Origin: Calothrix sp. FI2-JRJ7
GTDB taxonomy: Bacteria > Cyanobacteriota > Cyanobacteriia > Cyanobacteriales > Nostocaceae
Reading direction: 5' to 3'
Assembly: GCA_019359675.1 (NCBI GenBank)
Contig: JAHHGX010000070.1
Location: 62,001 to 126,000 of the forward strand
DNA length: 64,000 nucleotides
Part shown: positions 35,918 to 44,308 of the stretch, in pieces
Layout: every line of letters starts with the position of its first letter
Position numbering within the stretch: position 1 is the first letter of the stretch
Notes under the pieces: model-generated
Seen by the model: only the letters and a program-made list of their open reading frames with translations
What the model was told of the DNA's origin: nothing
Database searches by the model: none
Program-made: the position numbers and the translations under genes

Positions 35918-37111
35918 TTAACTTGAAAGTACTTCAATAATAGGACGAGCGAGCCAGTTGAAACCAACTTTTAACTGGTGGTCTAATGTAGGCATACGAT
36001 ATAAATAAGCTACGCGACGGGCAATATTAGCAAGTGGTCCAGAGAGTTTAATACCTAATCCTGTGAGGGTGGCATTATCAATACCCAACGTCATCATTTC
36101 GCCTAATGGTTGGTAACGGAAAGGCAATAATGGACGATTTGTTAAACTTGCCCAAATATTCCACGCAGTATAATCGGCTTGTTGCAAGGCAGATTGAGCG
36201 GTGCTTGGCACTTTTTGTCCAAGAGCATCGTGACATTCAGCTAAATCACCTAATGCAAAAATATCAGGATGGTCAGGCGGCTGTAAAGTTGGTTCAACGA
36301 TAATTTGACCGCGTTGATTTTGCTTTAACGGAAGACCACGAACTACAGGCGCCACTCTTGTACCTACAGTCCAAATTACCAAATCAACGGGAATAGTATC
36401 AACTTGATTTTTATATTCAAGGGTGATGCTATCTTGGCTAATAGACTCTACCTTGGTGTCGAGGTCGAGAAATACTCCATGTTTTTCTAAAGCTTTTTGC
36501 GCTGCTTCGCGGTTAAATTCGGGGGAAGTGCGTAAAATTTGGTCGGCAACTTCTACTAAACGAAATCTTCCTCGGTCGCCAAGTCTATCAGATAATTTAC
36601 ACGCTAACTCCACACCGCTATAACCGGCGCCGACAATAGCGATACGAATTTTATCTTTATTAGATTCTTCTAAAAGACGTAAACGTTCTTCAAGACGATA
36701 CGCATCACTTACTGTACGGAACGGATAGGCATAAGATGTTGCTCCTGGTACCATATCAAGGGGAGTTTCACCACCTAATGCCAAAACTAAACGGTCACAT
36801 TTAATTTCAGGGCCATCATGTAAGTGAACACTCTTCGAGTCAACATCAATTCCAGCTACAGCAGCTTGGCAGAACCGTACACCTGTATTTTGCAGCAGTT
36901 CAGCAAAAGGCGGAGCAATTTCCCAAGTTTGTAACTCTCCAGTCAAAAGTTCGTACAATAGCGGAGAGAATAAAAAACGGTCACTTTGGTCAACAAGGAT
37001 AATTTCTGGCTTTTGGCTATTATCCCAAGGTAACTGACTGAGGCGTAAAGCGGTATAAAGACCGCCAAAACCTCCACCTAGTATACAAATTCGTGCAGAT
37101 TGTTCAGACAT
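35918..37111 (-). CDS. ndbB: Type II NAD(P)H dehydrogenase, NdbB-like
   Basis: A 397-residue FAD enzyme oxidising NAD(P)H and reducing quinones without proton pumping. The FAD site is ICILGGGFGGLYTALRL near residue 8, the nicotinamide site IAIVGAGYSGVELACKL near 160, and IFALGDLAECHDA is the second FAD motif. In Synechocystis the NdbB orthologue reduces demethylphylloquinone in vitamin K1 synthesis; the orthology is from memory. The C-terminus lacks a long hydrophobic helix, so membrane binding would be peripheral. Confidence 0.85.
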   Translation of the reverse strand: MSEQSARICILGGGFGGLYTALRLSQLPWDNSQKPEIILVDQSDRFLFSPLLYELLTGELQTWEIAPPFAELLQNTGVRFCQAAVAGIDVDSKSVHLHDGPEIKCDRLVLALGGETPLDMVPGATSYAYPFRTVSDAYRLEERLRLLEESNKDKIRIAIVGAGYSGVELACKLSDRLGDRGRFRLVEVADQILRTSPEFNREAAQKALEKHGVFLDLDTKVESISQDSITLEYKNQVDTIPVDLVIWTVGTRVAPVVRGLPLKQNQRGQIIVEPTLQPPDHPDIFALGDLAECHDALGQKVPSTAQSALQQADYTAWNIWASLTNRPLLPFRYQPLGEMMTLGIDNATLTGLGIKLSGPLANIARRVAYLYRMPTLDHQLKVGFNWLARPIIEVLSS

Positions 37112-37161
37112 TTGTCAAATGTGGTGTTAAGGGCGCGCATTGGGTCTACTATCCAGTGTAC

Positions 37162-37725
37162 TTACTTATTCTTGTCCCTTGCCATTAACCAGCAATCTCG
37201 ATACCCCCCTTCATGCAATTCGTGTTTTGGTAGCAGTTTTACTTTCACAAACCCACACTTTTCGTAGCAGTGGATAGCACGTGTGTTCCAAGTTTCTGGG
37301 TCTACAACAACTCTTTGCACGTTGAGTTCATTAAATAAATAGTCAACAACCTTTGATATAACTCTACTACCAATGCCTTGATTCCAATACTCAGTTTCGC
37401 CAATAAACAAATCTAGCGCGTACACACCACTCGTATCTTCCAAGTTGTAAGTTTCCCTATCTGCTTGCGTTAATTTATCTAAAGCACAATATTGTAAGTA
37501 ACCAATAGGCTGATTTTGGTAGTAGATAAAGCAAGCGACTTCAGCATCTTCACCACAAACAGTTGGTTGATAGGTCTCAATAACTCGTTCAAGTGGGAAA
37601 GGATTATCTCGACCTTCAAAAAATTCCAAAACCTTCTCGTCAGTTAACCACTTTGCCATCAACTCATAGTCATGCATATTATCTTGCATGAGACGAATCG
37701 AAATTTCGTCAGTTTTTAGCAGCAT
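37162..37725 (-). CDS. GNAT acetyltransferase, AAC(6')-like
   Basis: A 187-residue acetyltransferase. MAKWLTDEKVLEFFEGRD, GYLQYCALD, YALDLFIGETEYWNQGIGSR (acetyl-CoA pyrophosphate loop) and the VVVDPETWNTRAIHCYEKCGF segment match the aminoglycoside 6'-N-acetyltransferase group. Chromosomal relatives often act on unknown amines, so resistance should not be assumed. 50 bases from the ndbB start on the same strand, so possibly cotranscribed. Confidence 0.85.
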   Translation of the reverse strand: MLLKTDEISIRLMQDNMHDYELMAKWLTDEKVLEFFEGRDNPFPLERVIETYQPTVCGEDAEVACFIYYQNQPIGYLQYCALDKLTQADRETYNLEDTSGVYALDLFIGETEYWNQGIGSRVISKVVDYLFNELNVQRVVVDPETWNTRAIHCYEKCGFVKVKLLPKHELHEGGYRDCWLMARDKNK

Positions 37726-37779
37726 ATAACAATCACATCACGCTAAAAAACTATTTTAACGAAAAAATATTTTATTCTT

Positions 37780-37923
37780 CTACTCTTGATTCCTAAACTC
37801 GGCAATTACCTCAATTTCCTCGACAATATGAGTATTAAAATTATCTAAATCTTCGGCGGGTATCCAATACTCTTGGTGTTGCGAACTACCTACAGTTTGA
37901 TTTTTGTTAATAGGTGACGCCAT
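37780..37923 (-). CDS. Small hypothetical protein, 47 residues
   Basis: An ATG frame too short for routine calling: it starts MASPINKNQTVGSS and ends IVEEIEVIAEFRNQE, with the middle EYWIPAEDLDNFN. The WIPAEDLxxFN...IxGxIxxI-type ending is one I associate with small cyanobacterial toxin-antitoxin-like or hypothetical proteins, from memory. No recognisable domain and no clear ribosome binding site. It lies 54 bases upstream of the acetyltransferase gene on the same strand. Confidence 0.45.
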   Translation of the reverse strand: MASPINKNQTVGSSQHQEYWIPAEDLDNFNTHIVEEIEVIAEFRNQE

Positions 37924-37992
37924 CTTGGTAATTTTGTTTTTAAATTAAGGCAGCGATAATATTTATACTCCAAAGCCAAAATTGAAGTATTT

Positions 37993-38092
37993 AGGACTTA
38001 CGTAAAGAAACCTGGTTTCTACGCAAAACCGTCGTTTTTATTACAAGTTATCGACAGAGAAACCAGGTTTCTAGAATTTTTGCGTAAGTCCT
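37993..38092. repeat. 100-bp nested inverted element of the GAAACCTGGTTTC family
   Basis: Outer arms AGGACTTACG / CGTAAGTCCT (37993 and 38083), inner arms AAGAAACCTGGTTTCT / AGAAACCAGGTTTCT, interior CGTTTTTATTACAAGTTATCG. The interior matches the reverse complement of the element at 21262-21350, proving a dispersed element. Nested palindromes could fold into a long cruciform or RNA hairpin. Confidence 0.8.
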
Positions 38093-38781
38093 GGTATTGA
38101 AGAAGAAAGATATTATCCCATGTAATAATGCAAGGCACCGCATTAAACGTGACGTTGTTTGAACATCAGAAACTTAACAAGTCAAGCCAATAGCGAAGGA
38201 GAACTATAAAAATTCCTAATAGTCAAGGTCAGTTTGACTCGGAAAATCTAAACATGGAGAAGAGTTATTTCTTTCAATTTAGAGTCTAAGCAAATTTTTC
38301 CTAGAGGATATCGTTTCATTTGAGTCCCTCAATAATACTGACCTTGGAGCAGTAAAAATGTACTTTAACGTATAAAAACAATATTATTTTAGAAATTTTT
38401 CTTATTAAAATAGCACTTTTCTTGCGATAAATACTTAATTTTTGATAAAGAAGGTAATAATATTAACTTTTAGATATAATAGTATATATGTATTTAATTT
38501 TCTCTATAAATTAGAGAAGTGAAGATTTTTCCTAGAGGATATATTTATATCTAATTTATCCTCTAGGAATTTGGAGTCTTGGCAGATTTTTCTAGGGCAT
38601 TGCCCACCCTACTATCGGTGTCTACACATCAAAACTTATGACACGAACCACTACTAGTCCGTGTCATTAATTTTGGTGGGTTACTTATTCTTTTTTTTTG
38701 TTTGTGTATTTGTGGCTCATTCTTTTAACTCATCAAAATTAATGAAATCAGGATTTACGATACTGCCACAACGCTCTTGTC

Positions 38782-38864
38782 GGTGCGTGACGCTTGTAGT
38801 AGGGTGCGTGACGCTACCAATAACTGCGCTTCGTTTCAGAATTTTAGTGGCGTCACGCACCCTA
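38782..38864. repeat. GGTGCGTGACGC element with duplicated left arm
   Basis: GGTGCGTGACGC occurs at 38782-38793 and 38802-38814 and is answered by GCGTCACGCACCC at 38850-38862. Third copy of this family in the window. Confidence 0.75.
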
Positions 38865-38946
38865 CGTTGAAATATTTTCGTAGCCTGATCCCACCCTACG
38901 GGAAAACTCCGTTTACGTTTATGTTCCTCGACCCAACCTACAAAGA

Positions 38947-40572
38947 TTACCAACTTATATAACCTTGTAACTTTTGCAACTTACTAGTACTTAATCCTTT
39001 TACTTGTTGCAAATCCTTTAATGATGTGAAAGATTTTTGTTGTCGCGCGTCAATAATTCGCTGTGCTGTTTTTTTACCTATACCAGGTAATGCTTCAATT
39101 TCAGCCAGAGTTGCAGTATTCAAATTAACCTGCACAGATTTATTTTCTATCGTTGAAGGTGACTCTATTTTCTGACATTGTTTTTGTTGAGATTTGATTT
39201 TTTGTTGAATTTTTTGTGGTAATCCAGGTTGCGATTTTTTGTATAATCTTTCAAATTCGCGTGTGTAGTGAGCAGCTATAACGGGGTTTTGAATTACTAA
39301 AAGTGTTTCGTCGTTGCCACTATTAGCTGCTTCTGACCAGTTGTGTGAACCTGTAATTACTGTTTGATTATCTATGACACCAAATTTATGGTGTAATAAG
39401 TCACCTCTGAGTAATGAGGGTATAGCAACGGTGGTGATGGGTTGGCGCCAAGGTTTATTATCGACTTCGTATTTACATTTGTCGCTAAGTGCCAGACCCA
39501 TCATGTCTAACCCTTCACTATAAAAGCGATATGCAAAGCTTTTTTCGAGTAATGCTCGAATTTGAACGTTTTGTTGATGGCGCCATTCTAAGATATTAGC
39601 TAGTCGTTGTTCGGAAAAAACAAACAACGCCATGTCTACAGATTTGGTAGCAGTTGATAAATTTGTATTGATTAATCCATTACTACTATTTATCCAGGGT
39701 TGGGTTGGAGAAGTCGGTGAAAAATGAACTGTTACTGTACTATCGCCTATTTTGATTGTTTTTGGCGCCCGTATTGGTTTTTTTAGTCCAAATTTTTGGC
39801 TAGTTTTACCCCCAGTTCCCCACATCAAATTAAATTCTTCTGTAAATAGTGCTGCGATATCAGGACTGTCAATTTTTAATAAGTTGTTGGCATTTCCCAA
39901 AGTTTCTGGTTTTGTATAGTCACCATGAACATCTGAAAGTGTAAAGTTCGCTGATGTAACAATTACAAAACGGTTATCGACGATGACAAATTTATGGTGC
40001 ATCAAGTCACTACCACGACTACCATCTGATGTATCGTCAAGTTTTGTGACTTTGGCTTTGTTGAGAATTGCTAAAGCATCACGTTGTTCTATTTCTTTCG
40101 TATCTAGCTTACCATCTTGATTGATGTCAACAAAACTACGATATTCTTTATACTTTTGCGCTTCCCTTGGTTTGAGCTTTTTGACTTCTTGGGGTAATAG
40201 ACTATTAATAGGACGATTGTATGTGTTTTCGATAATTAATCTAACTTTTACCCCTGCTTTCTGCTTTGCTGCTATCGCTTGGGCTATTTTTGGTAAGCGT
40301 AACTCTTGTACTGCTATATCTACTTGAGACTTGGCGCCCATTATTGTATCAACTATTTGTTTTTCTAAATCATCACCCTGCCGCTTTTTATCTTTGTAAG
40401 GTTCTTGATATTCTGAAGTTTCGGAATGATTTAAATAGACTTGAATCAATGGGTCTTGAGGTAACGGTGTGAGCGTTTGTTCTATCTTTTTTTGCTGACA
40501 ACCATTTTGACACCCTGTGAGAATGAGTATAAAAGAACAAGATATATACTTTTTGATTAATTTGAGATTCAT
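38947..40572 (-). CDS. Lipoprotein with two phospholipase D motifs, an EF-hand and a ComEA-like HhH
   Basis: A 541-residue secreted lipoprotein: the signal ISCSFILILTGC ends in a lipobox (LTGC, Cys21). Two PLD half-sites are complete: MHHKFVIVDN with TSANF near residue 192, and LLHHKFGVIDN with GSHNW near 408. Together they form one HKD active centre of a nuclease or phospholipase. A canonical calcium loop, DINQDGKLDTKE (residues 149-160), interrupts the first half. The last 65 residues are a helix-hairpin-helix DNA-binding module (VNLNTATLAEIEALPGIGKKTAQRII) as in ComEA. It suggests a cell-surface DNA-processing enzyme, perhaps in DNA uptake or scavenging, but activity is not proven. Confidence 0.85.
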   Translation of the reverse strand: MNLKLIKKYISCSFILILTGCQNGCQQKKIEQTLTPLPQDPLIQVYLNHSETSEYQEPYKDKKRQGDDLEKQIVDTIMGAKSQVDIAVQELRLPKIAQAIAAKQKAGVKVRLIIENTYNRPINSLLPQEVKKLKPREAQKYKEYRSFVDINQDGKLDTKEIEQRDALAILNKAKVTKLDDTSDGSRGSDLMHHKFVIVDNRFVIVTSANFTLSDVHGDYTKPETLGNANNLLKIDSPDIAALFTEEFNLMWGTGGKTSQKFGLKKPIRAPKTIKIGDSTVTVHFSPTSPTQPWINSSNGLINTNLSTATKSVDMALFVFSEQRLANILEWRHQQNVQIRALLEKSFAYRFYSEGLDMMGLALSDKCKYEVDNKPWRQPITTVAIPSLLRGDLLHHKFGVIDNQTVITGSHNWSEAANSGNDETLLVIQNPVIAAHYTREFERLYKKSQPGLPQKIQQKIKSQQKQCQKIESPSTIENKSVQVNLNTATLAEIEALPGIGKKTAQRIIDARQQKSFTSLKDLQQVKGLSTSKLQKLQGYISW

Positions 40573-40652
40573 TATTATTTTCTACAAATCTTGGTAAATC
40601 AATTTACAAATTTATATTTCCCAAGATTATGTATCAAATAACATTACAAAAA

Positions 40653-40681
40653 TGTAGAGACGTTACATGTAACGTCTCTAG
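40653..40681 (-). terminator. GTAGAGACGTTACAT palindrome after ctaB
   Basis: GTAGAGACGTTACAT/ATGTAACGTCTCTA stem, 41 bases past the ctaB stop, followed on the minus strand by CATTTTTG. Almost identical to the palindrome at 19605-19634. Likely terminator of the ctaA-ctaB unit, made from a dispersed repeat. Confidence 0.55.
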
Positions 40682-40721
40682 AATTGCGTGACAATTGCGT
40701 GATTTCGACAGATAGAAAATA

Positions 40722-41678
40722 TTACCCAACGAGCGAATGTAATTTACTAACCGCGAAATTGACCGCATGATGAGTGATGGGGAGACTATCAACAACCATA
40801 CCCAAGCACAGCAACATCATGTAAGAAATCGAATAGAGAAACAATCCTTTTGCGGTTGGTTTATCTTCTGGATTTTGTAATAATTTCCAAGCTTTATGTA
40901 TGAATACACCACCTAGAGATGCTGCTATTACACCATAAATAAATCCTGTCTCATGCAGGGGATAAATTAGTAGGAGACTTGCCAATACTGTTATTAAGGT
41001 ATAATACCAAATTTGTTGTACGGTAGCTTTAGCGCCTGCAACTACTGGTAGCATTGGTATACCCACTTTTGCGTAATCATCCCGAATCATTAACGCCAAT
41101 GCCCAAAAATGGGGAGGTGTCCAAACGAAGACGATAGCAAAAATTAACCATGCAGCCCAGCTAAGAGTTCCTGTGACTGCTGCCCACCCGACTAAAGCCG
41201 GAATCGCACCAGCGGCGCCACCAATTACAATATTTTGAGTGCTGTGACGTTTCAGAAGGTGCGTATAAATTAACACGTAAAACACAATACCTGACATCGC
41301 CAAAAGTGCAGCAAGCAAGTTAGCGAAAACAGATAAAAGTGTGAAAGAAAGAACTGCGAGTACAGCGGCAAAAATTAAAGCATCGCGTGATTGAACTTTG
41401 CCCGAAGGTAAGGGACGATGGCGCGTGCGCTCCATGTCATAATCAATATCCCGGTCATAGACACAATTGATTGTTTGGGCACTAGCTGCCGCGAGAGTAC
41501 CACCTGCTAGAGTTACTAACAACAGTAATGGGTCTACTTGTCCTTTGGCGGCAATCCACATGCTGCCAGCGGTGGTAATTAGTAGTAATGGGATAATACG
41601 GGGTTTGGTGAGCAAATAGTAGCTCTGAACCACTTCTAAAAAAGTTTGGTGGTGTCTCGAGACATTAGTCTCAATCAT
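40722..41678 (-). CDS. ctaB: Protoheme IX farnesyltransferase (heme O synthase)
   Basis: A 318-residue polytopic membrane prenyltransferase that joins farnesyl diphosphate to heme B, giving heme O for cytochrome oxidase. The Asp-rich motif [20 protein letters not shown] near residue 75, the loop [29 protein letters not shown] and eight or nine hydrophobic helices identify it. It lies 125 bases downstream of ctaA on the same strand and works in series with it. Confidence 0.95.
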   Translation of the reverse strand: MIETNVSRHHQTFLEVVQSYYLLTKPRIIPLLLITTAGSMWIAAKGQVDPLLLLVTLAGGTLAAASAQTINCVYDRDIDYDMERTRHRPLPSGKVQSRDALIFAAVLAVLSFTLLSVFANLLAALLAMSGIVFYVLIYTHLLKRHSTQNIVIGGAAGAIPALVGWAAVTGTLSWAAWLIFAIVFVWTPPHFWALALMIRDDYAKVGIPMLPVVAGAKATVQQIWYYTLITVLASLLLIYPLHETGFIYGVIAASLGGVFIHKAWKLLQNPEDKPTAKGLFLYSISYMMLLCLGMVVDSLPITHHAVNFAVSKLHSLVG

Positions 41679-41803
41679 TTTGGCACTAGTTCCTTATTTA
41701 TAAATAACTGGGAATGGGCGGTGAGAATTGGTTGCACACCAACCCATTCGTATCTCTTTTTATGAATTTGATTCTGTAAGAGGTGAACTTGTTCGGTTTA
41801 CTG

Positions 41804-42748
41804 CTAGTTGAGCGTTATTACTAGTTCTGTTTGTTTATTTGTTTGTGCATCACGGATTGCTAAAACACTAAAGACAACTAGGGTACCTAACAATGTGGCG
41901 CCGATTGTAGAGTGCAATACAGTGAGCGGTTCAACTTGAAGATGTAGTCTGAATGTGGCGACACCTAACAAAATTTGCAGAACAAGTAATCCACCTGCCA
42001 TGTTAGCTAGCTTTCGTAACGCTGGGTGTAACGCTGGAGTTCGCCATGCCATTACTACTAAAGACAGAATTGCTAGTGTTGGCGGTATTAAGCCAAAAAT
42101 GTGACTATACATGACACCGCAGAGTTGGTATCCTGCAAAACATTGGTGAAGTGCCCAACGTGAACCAACAACGGCGCCTAACAAACTTTGAACATACACC
42201 AAAATCGCAGCAGTTAAACCTATCCAAGGTAGCTTGCCGACAGTTCCAGTCCCCTGATATGGTGTACTGGCTGTACCTATGATTAGCAGAGTTATGAAGA
42301 ATAATAATGCCGTTCCTAGGTGTGCCGTCACGATATCGAATCGTAACAATTGAGTAACTGTTAGACCACCTAATACACCTTGGAAAACAATTAGGAATAA
42401 GGCAAATGTCGATGCTATTGGTAGCCAGTTGGGAAGATGGCGCCGTTTCCACCAGCTTAAAAAGACTAGTACTATGGCACTTAGACCAATTAGCGAAGCA
42501 TCCAATCGATGAAACCACTCCAAGAAGACTTGAAGATTCATTTGTTTGGCTGGAACAAGTTCACCGTAGCACAGAGGCCAGTCAGGACAAGCGAGTCCAG
42601 CGTTCATTACACGAGTGGCACTGCCAATCGCGATTAGAATCAGTGTGGCGATAGAAATCTTCCAGACCAAGCGACGAATTCGCTCAACAGGTTGAGTTTC
42701 TGCCGCTACATTTCGTTGTTCATTTTGTTCAAGGACAAACTCGCTCAT
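41804..42748 (-). CDS. ctaA: Heme A synthase
   Basis: A 314-residue COX15/CtaA-type membrane protein with about eight helices that oxidises heme O to heme A. Conserved elements include IGSATRVMNAGLACPDWPLCYG, the EWFHRLDASLIG His, the TAHLG His, CFAGYQLCGVMYSH and LHSTIGATLLG. The ATG at 42748 is the only start. Divergent from the oxidase operon, forming the head of the heme A unit with ctaB. Confidence 0.95.
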   Translation of the reverse strand: MSEFVLEQNEQRNVAAETQPVERIRRLVWKISIATLILIAIGSATRVMNAGLACPDWPLCYGELVPAKQMNLQVFLEWFHRLDASLIGLSAIVLVFLSWWKRRHLPNWLPIASTFALFLIVFQGVLGGLTVTQLLRFDIVTAHLGTALLFFITLLIIGTASTPYQGTGTVGKLPWIGLTAAILVYVQSLLGAVVGSRWALHQCFAGYQLCGVMYSHIFGLIPPTLAILSLVVMAWRTPALHPALRKLANMAGGLLVLQILLGVATFRLHLQVEPLTVLHSTIGATLLGTLVVFSVLAIRDAQTNKQTELVITLN

Positions 42749-43061
42749 GAATGATACCTTTTGCCCACTATTCGTAGACTATACTAACCGAACGTAATCT
42801 ATTTAGTAACGAACGGACAATTTGATTAATAAGCAATATTAATCTAAGAAGTTTACAAAAATTGTGTTCTGCTTACTTACACCCTAGCTCATAGATTTCG
42901 GGTTGGAGACAAAGTTTTACAATGACCTACTAATCAATCTAAAGATAGGTCATATCTACTTGCCAAAAGCTTTAAATATTTTTTAGCTTATAAGCAGCGT
43001 ACAACAACCACTATTCTACTTGGTGCGTCTTTTTACTCAAATACACACCCAGGAGTAAGTT
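42749..43061. promoter_or_regulatory. Divergent regulatory region between ctaA and ctaC
   Basis: 313 bases between the heme A synthesis unit and the oxidase operon, ending at the small leader ORF. It must carry both promoters. I could not assign a transcription factor site with confidence; no GTA-N8-TAC (NtcA) box was found by eye. Confidence 0.45.
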
Positions 43062-43184
43062 ATGCCAAAGGGTTTTCACATATTTGACAATCGAACTCAA
43101 CCCGAAAAAATTAATAATTATTTCACCTTCTCTTACCCCATGTCGTATAGGCTGCATTACCGTAGTAGAAGAGTGAGCAGTTAG
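43062..43184 (+). CDS. Possible 40-residue leader ORF before ctaC
   Basis: An ATG frame preceded by AGGAG at 43051-43055 with a six-base spacer, the strongest ribosome binding site in this region. It encodes MPKGFHIFDNRTQPEK...YRSRRVSS and stops 38 bases before the ctaC start. The ribosome site and position suggest a translated upstream ORF, but no family is recognised and codon use is not distinctive. It may be non-functional. Confidence 0.35.
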   Translation: MPKGFHIFDNRTQPEKINNYFTFSYPMSYRLHYRSRRVSS

Positions 43185-43222
43185 TTCCATGCATTAGTTA
43201 AGTCGGAGAGCGTAAATCCACC

Positions 43223-44308
43223 GTGAAAATTCCAAGTTCAATCTGGACTTTACTTATTGGCATCCTGCTGACCCTTGTCAGCCTTTGGTACGGTCAAAAT
43301 CATGGCTTGTTACCAACTGCTGCTAGTAGTGAAGCCTTTCTCATTGACGGTTTGTTCAATACCATGATGACCGTCTCTGTTGGTATCTTCGTCTTAGTTG
43401 AAGGTATTTTAATTTACAGTGCTTTTAAGTATCGTCGTAAAGCCGGAGATGAAACAGACGGCGCCCCAGTACACGGAAACGTCCCATTAGAAATTCTGTG
43501 GACTGCGATTCCAGCAATTATTGTTATTGGTATATCTGTATACAGTTTTGAAGTGTATAACGACATGGGTGGTTTTGATCCCCATGCGGGACATGCGGCA
43601 CCGATGTCTCCTGAAGCAATGAAAATGCCAGGTGCTGCAATAGCAGCGACGTTAAATGATACTCCACCCACTGACCAACCTAACCGCAACCAGGAACAGT
43701 CAGACGAGGCAATGCAAGACCCAGCGACTGCTGAAGTTCGTAATGCCGACCAAATACCCCAGATAAACGATGCTCCAGGTATGGGGATCAGTTCTCCAAG
43801 ATTAGGCGCCACTCCTGATAAAGAAGGAAAGGCGCCTGAATTAGTAGTAAACGTCACAGGTTTACAATACGCCTTTATTTTTACTTATCCTGAAACAGGT
43901 GTAACCAGTGGCGAAATGCATGTTCCCATTGGACGCGAAGTCAAGTTAGAAATGAGTGCTAACGATGTTATCCATGCTTTTTGGGTTCCAGAGTTTCGAC
44001 TCAAGCAAGACATAATTCCTGGTCGCCAAACTGAAATTCGTTTTACTCCACAAAAAGAAGGCAATTATCCTTTAATTTGTGCTGAGTTGTGCGGGCCTTA
44101 TCATGGCGCCATGCACACGACTGTTGTAGTGCAACCTCAACAAGAATACGATAATTGGATACAAGAGCAATTAGTTGCTAGTCGAGAAACCCTTAATCAA
44201 GCTGTAGCTATGAATCCTACAGATAAATCAGTTTCTGATTTCTTGGCGCCTTATACCCAGCACATGGGAATTGAAGCAAACGAAGTATTACATCAAATTC
44301 ATCATTAA
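43223..44308 (+). CDS. ctaC: Cytochrome c oxidase subunit II
   Basis: A 361-residue aa3-type oxidase subunit with two N-terminal membrane helices (residues about 5-25 and 45-65). A cupredoxin domain carries the binuclear CuA site: the His of DVIHAFWVPEF, then CAELCGPYHGAMH (two Cys, Glu, His). Receives electrons from cytochrome c or plastocyanin at the outer face. An about 85-residue Pro/Ala/Asn-rich insertion separates the helices from the copper domain. It starts at a GTG (codon before KIPSSIW) and its stop overlaps the ctaD ATG by one base (TAATG). Confidence 0.95.
   Translation: MKIPSSIWTLLIGILLTLVSLWYGQNHGLLPTAASSEAFLIDGLFNTMMTVSVGIFVLVEGILIYSAFKYRRKAGDETDGAPVHGNVPLEILWTAIPAIIVIGISVYSFEVYNDMGGFDPHAGHAAPMSPEAMKMPGAAIAATLNDTPPTDQPNRNQEQSDEAMQDPATAEVRNADQIPQINDAPGMGISSPRLGATPDKEGKAPELVVNVTGLQYAFIFTYPETGVTSGEMHVPIGREVKLEMSANDVIHAFWVPEFRLKQDIIPGRQTEIRFTPQKEGNYPLICAELCGPYHGAMHTTVVVQPQQEYDNWIQEQLVASRETLNQAVAMNPTDKSVSDFLAPYTQHMGIEANEVLHQIHH

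Larger units (their letters stand above)
37924..38946. other. 1023-base repeat-rich intergenic region
   Basis: No convincing gene. It holds the MITE-like element (37993-38092), paired TCCTAGAGGATAT and ATCCTCTAGGAAT motifs (38310-38330 and 38530-38572), GTGTCATTAATTTTGG (38656), the triple GGTGCGTGACGC element (38782-38864) and a GTAGGGTGGG arm to 38942. Frames of 60-80 codons here follow these repeats and are rejected. Confidence 0.65.

Noticed and set aside
37162-37725. Aminoglycoside resistance gene
   Set aside because: The AAC(6')-like GNAT fold is common in chromosomal genes of unknown role; resistance cannot be deduced from sequence.
38717-38953. 78-codon minus-strand frame and neighbouring plus frames near 38.7-38.9 kb
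   Set aside because: They are translations of the GGTGCGTGACGC and GTAGGGTGGG repeats.
42105-42518. 137-codon minus-strand frame inside ctaA
   Set aside because: Out-of-frame shadow of the clearly conserved heme A synthase.
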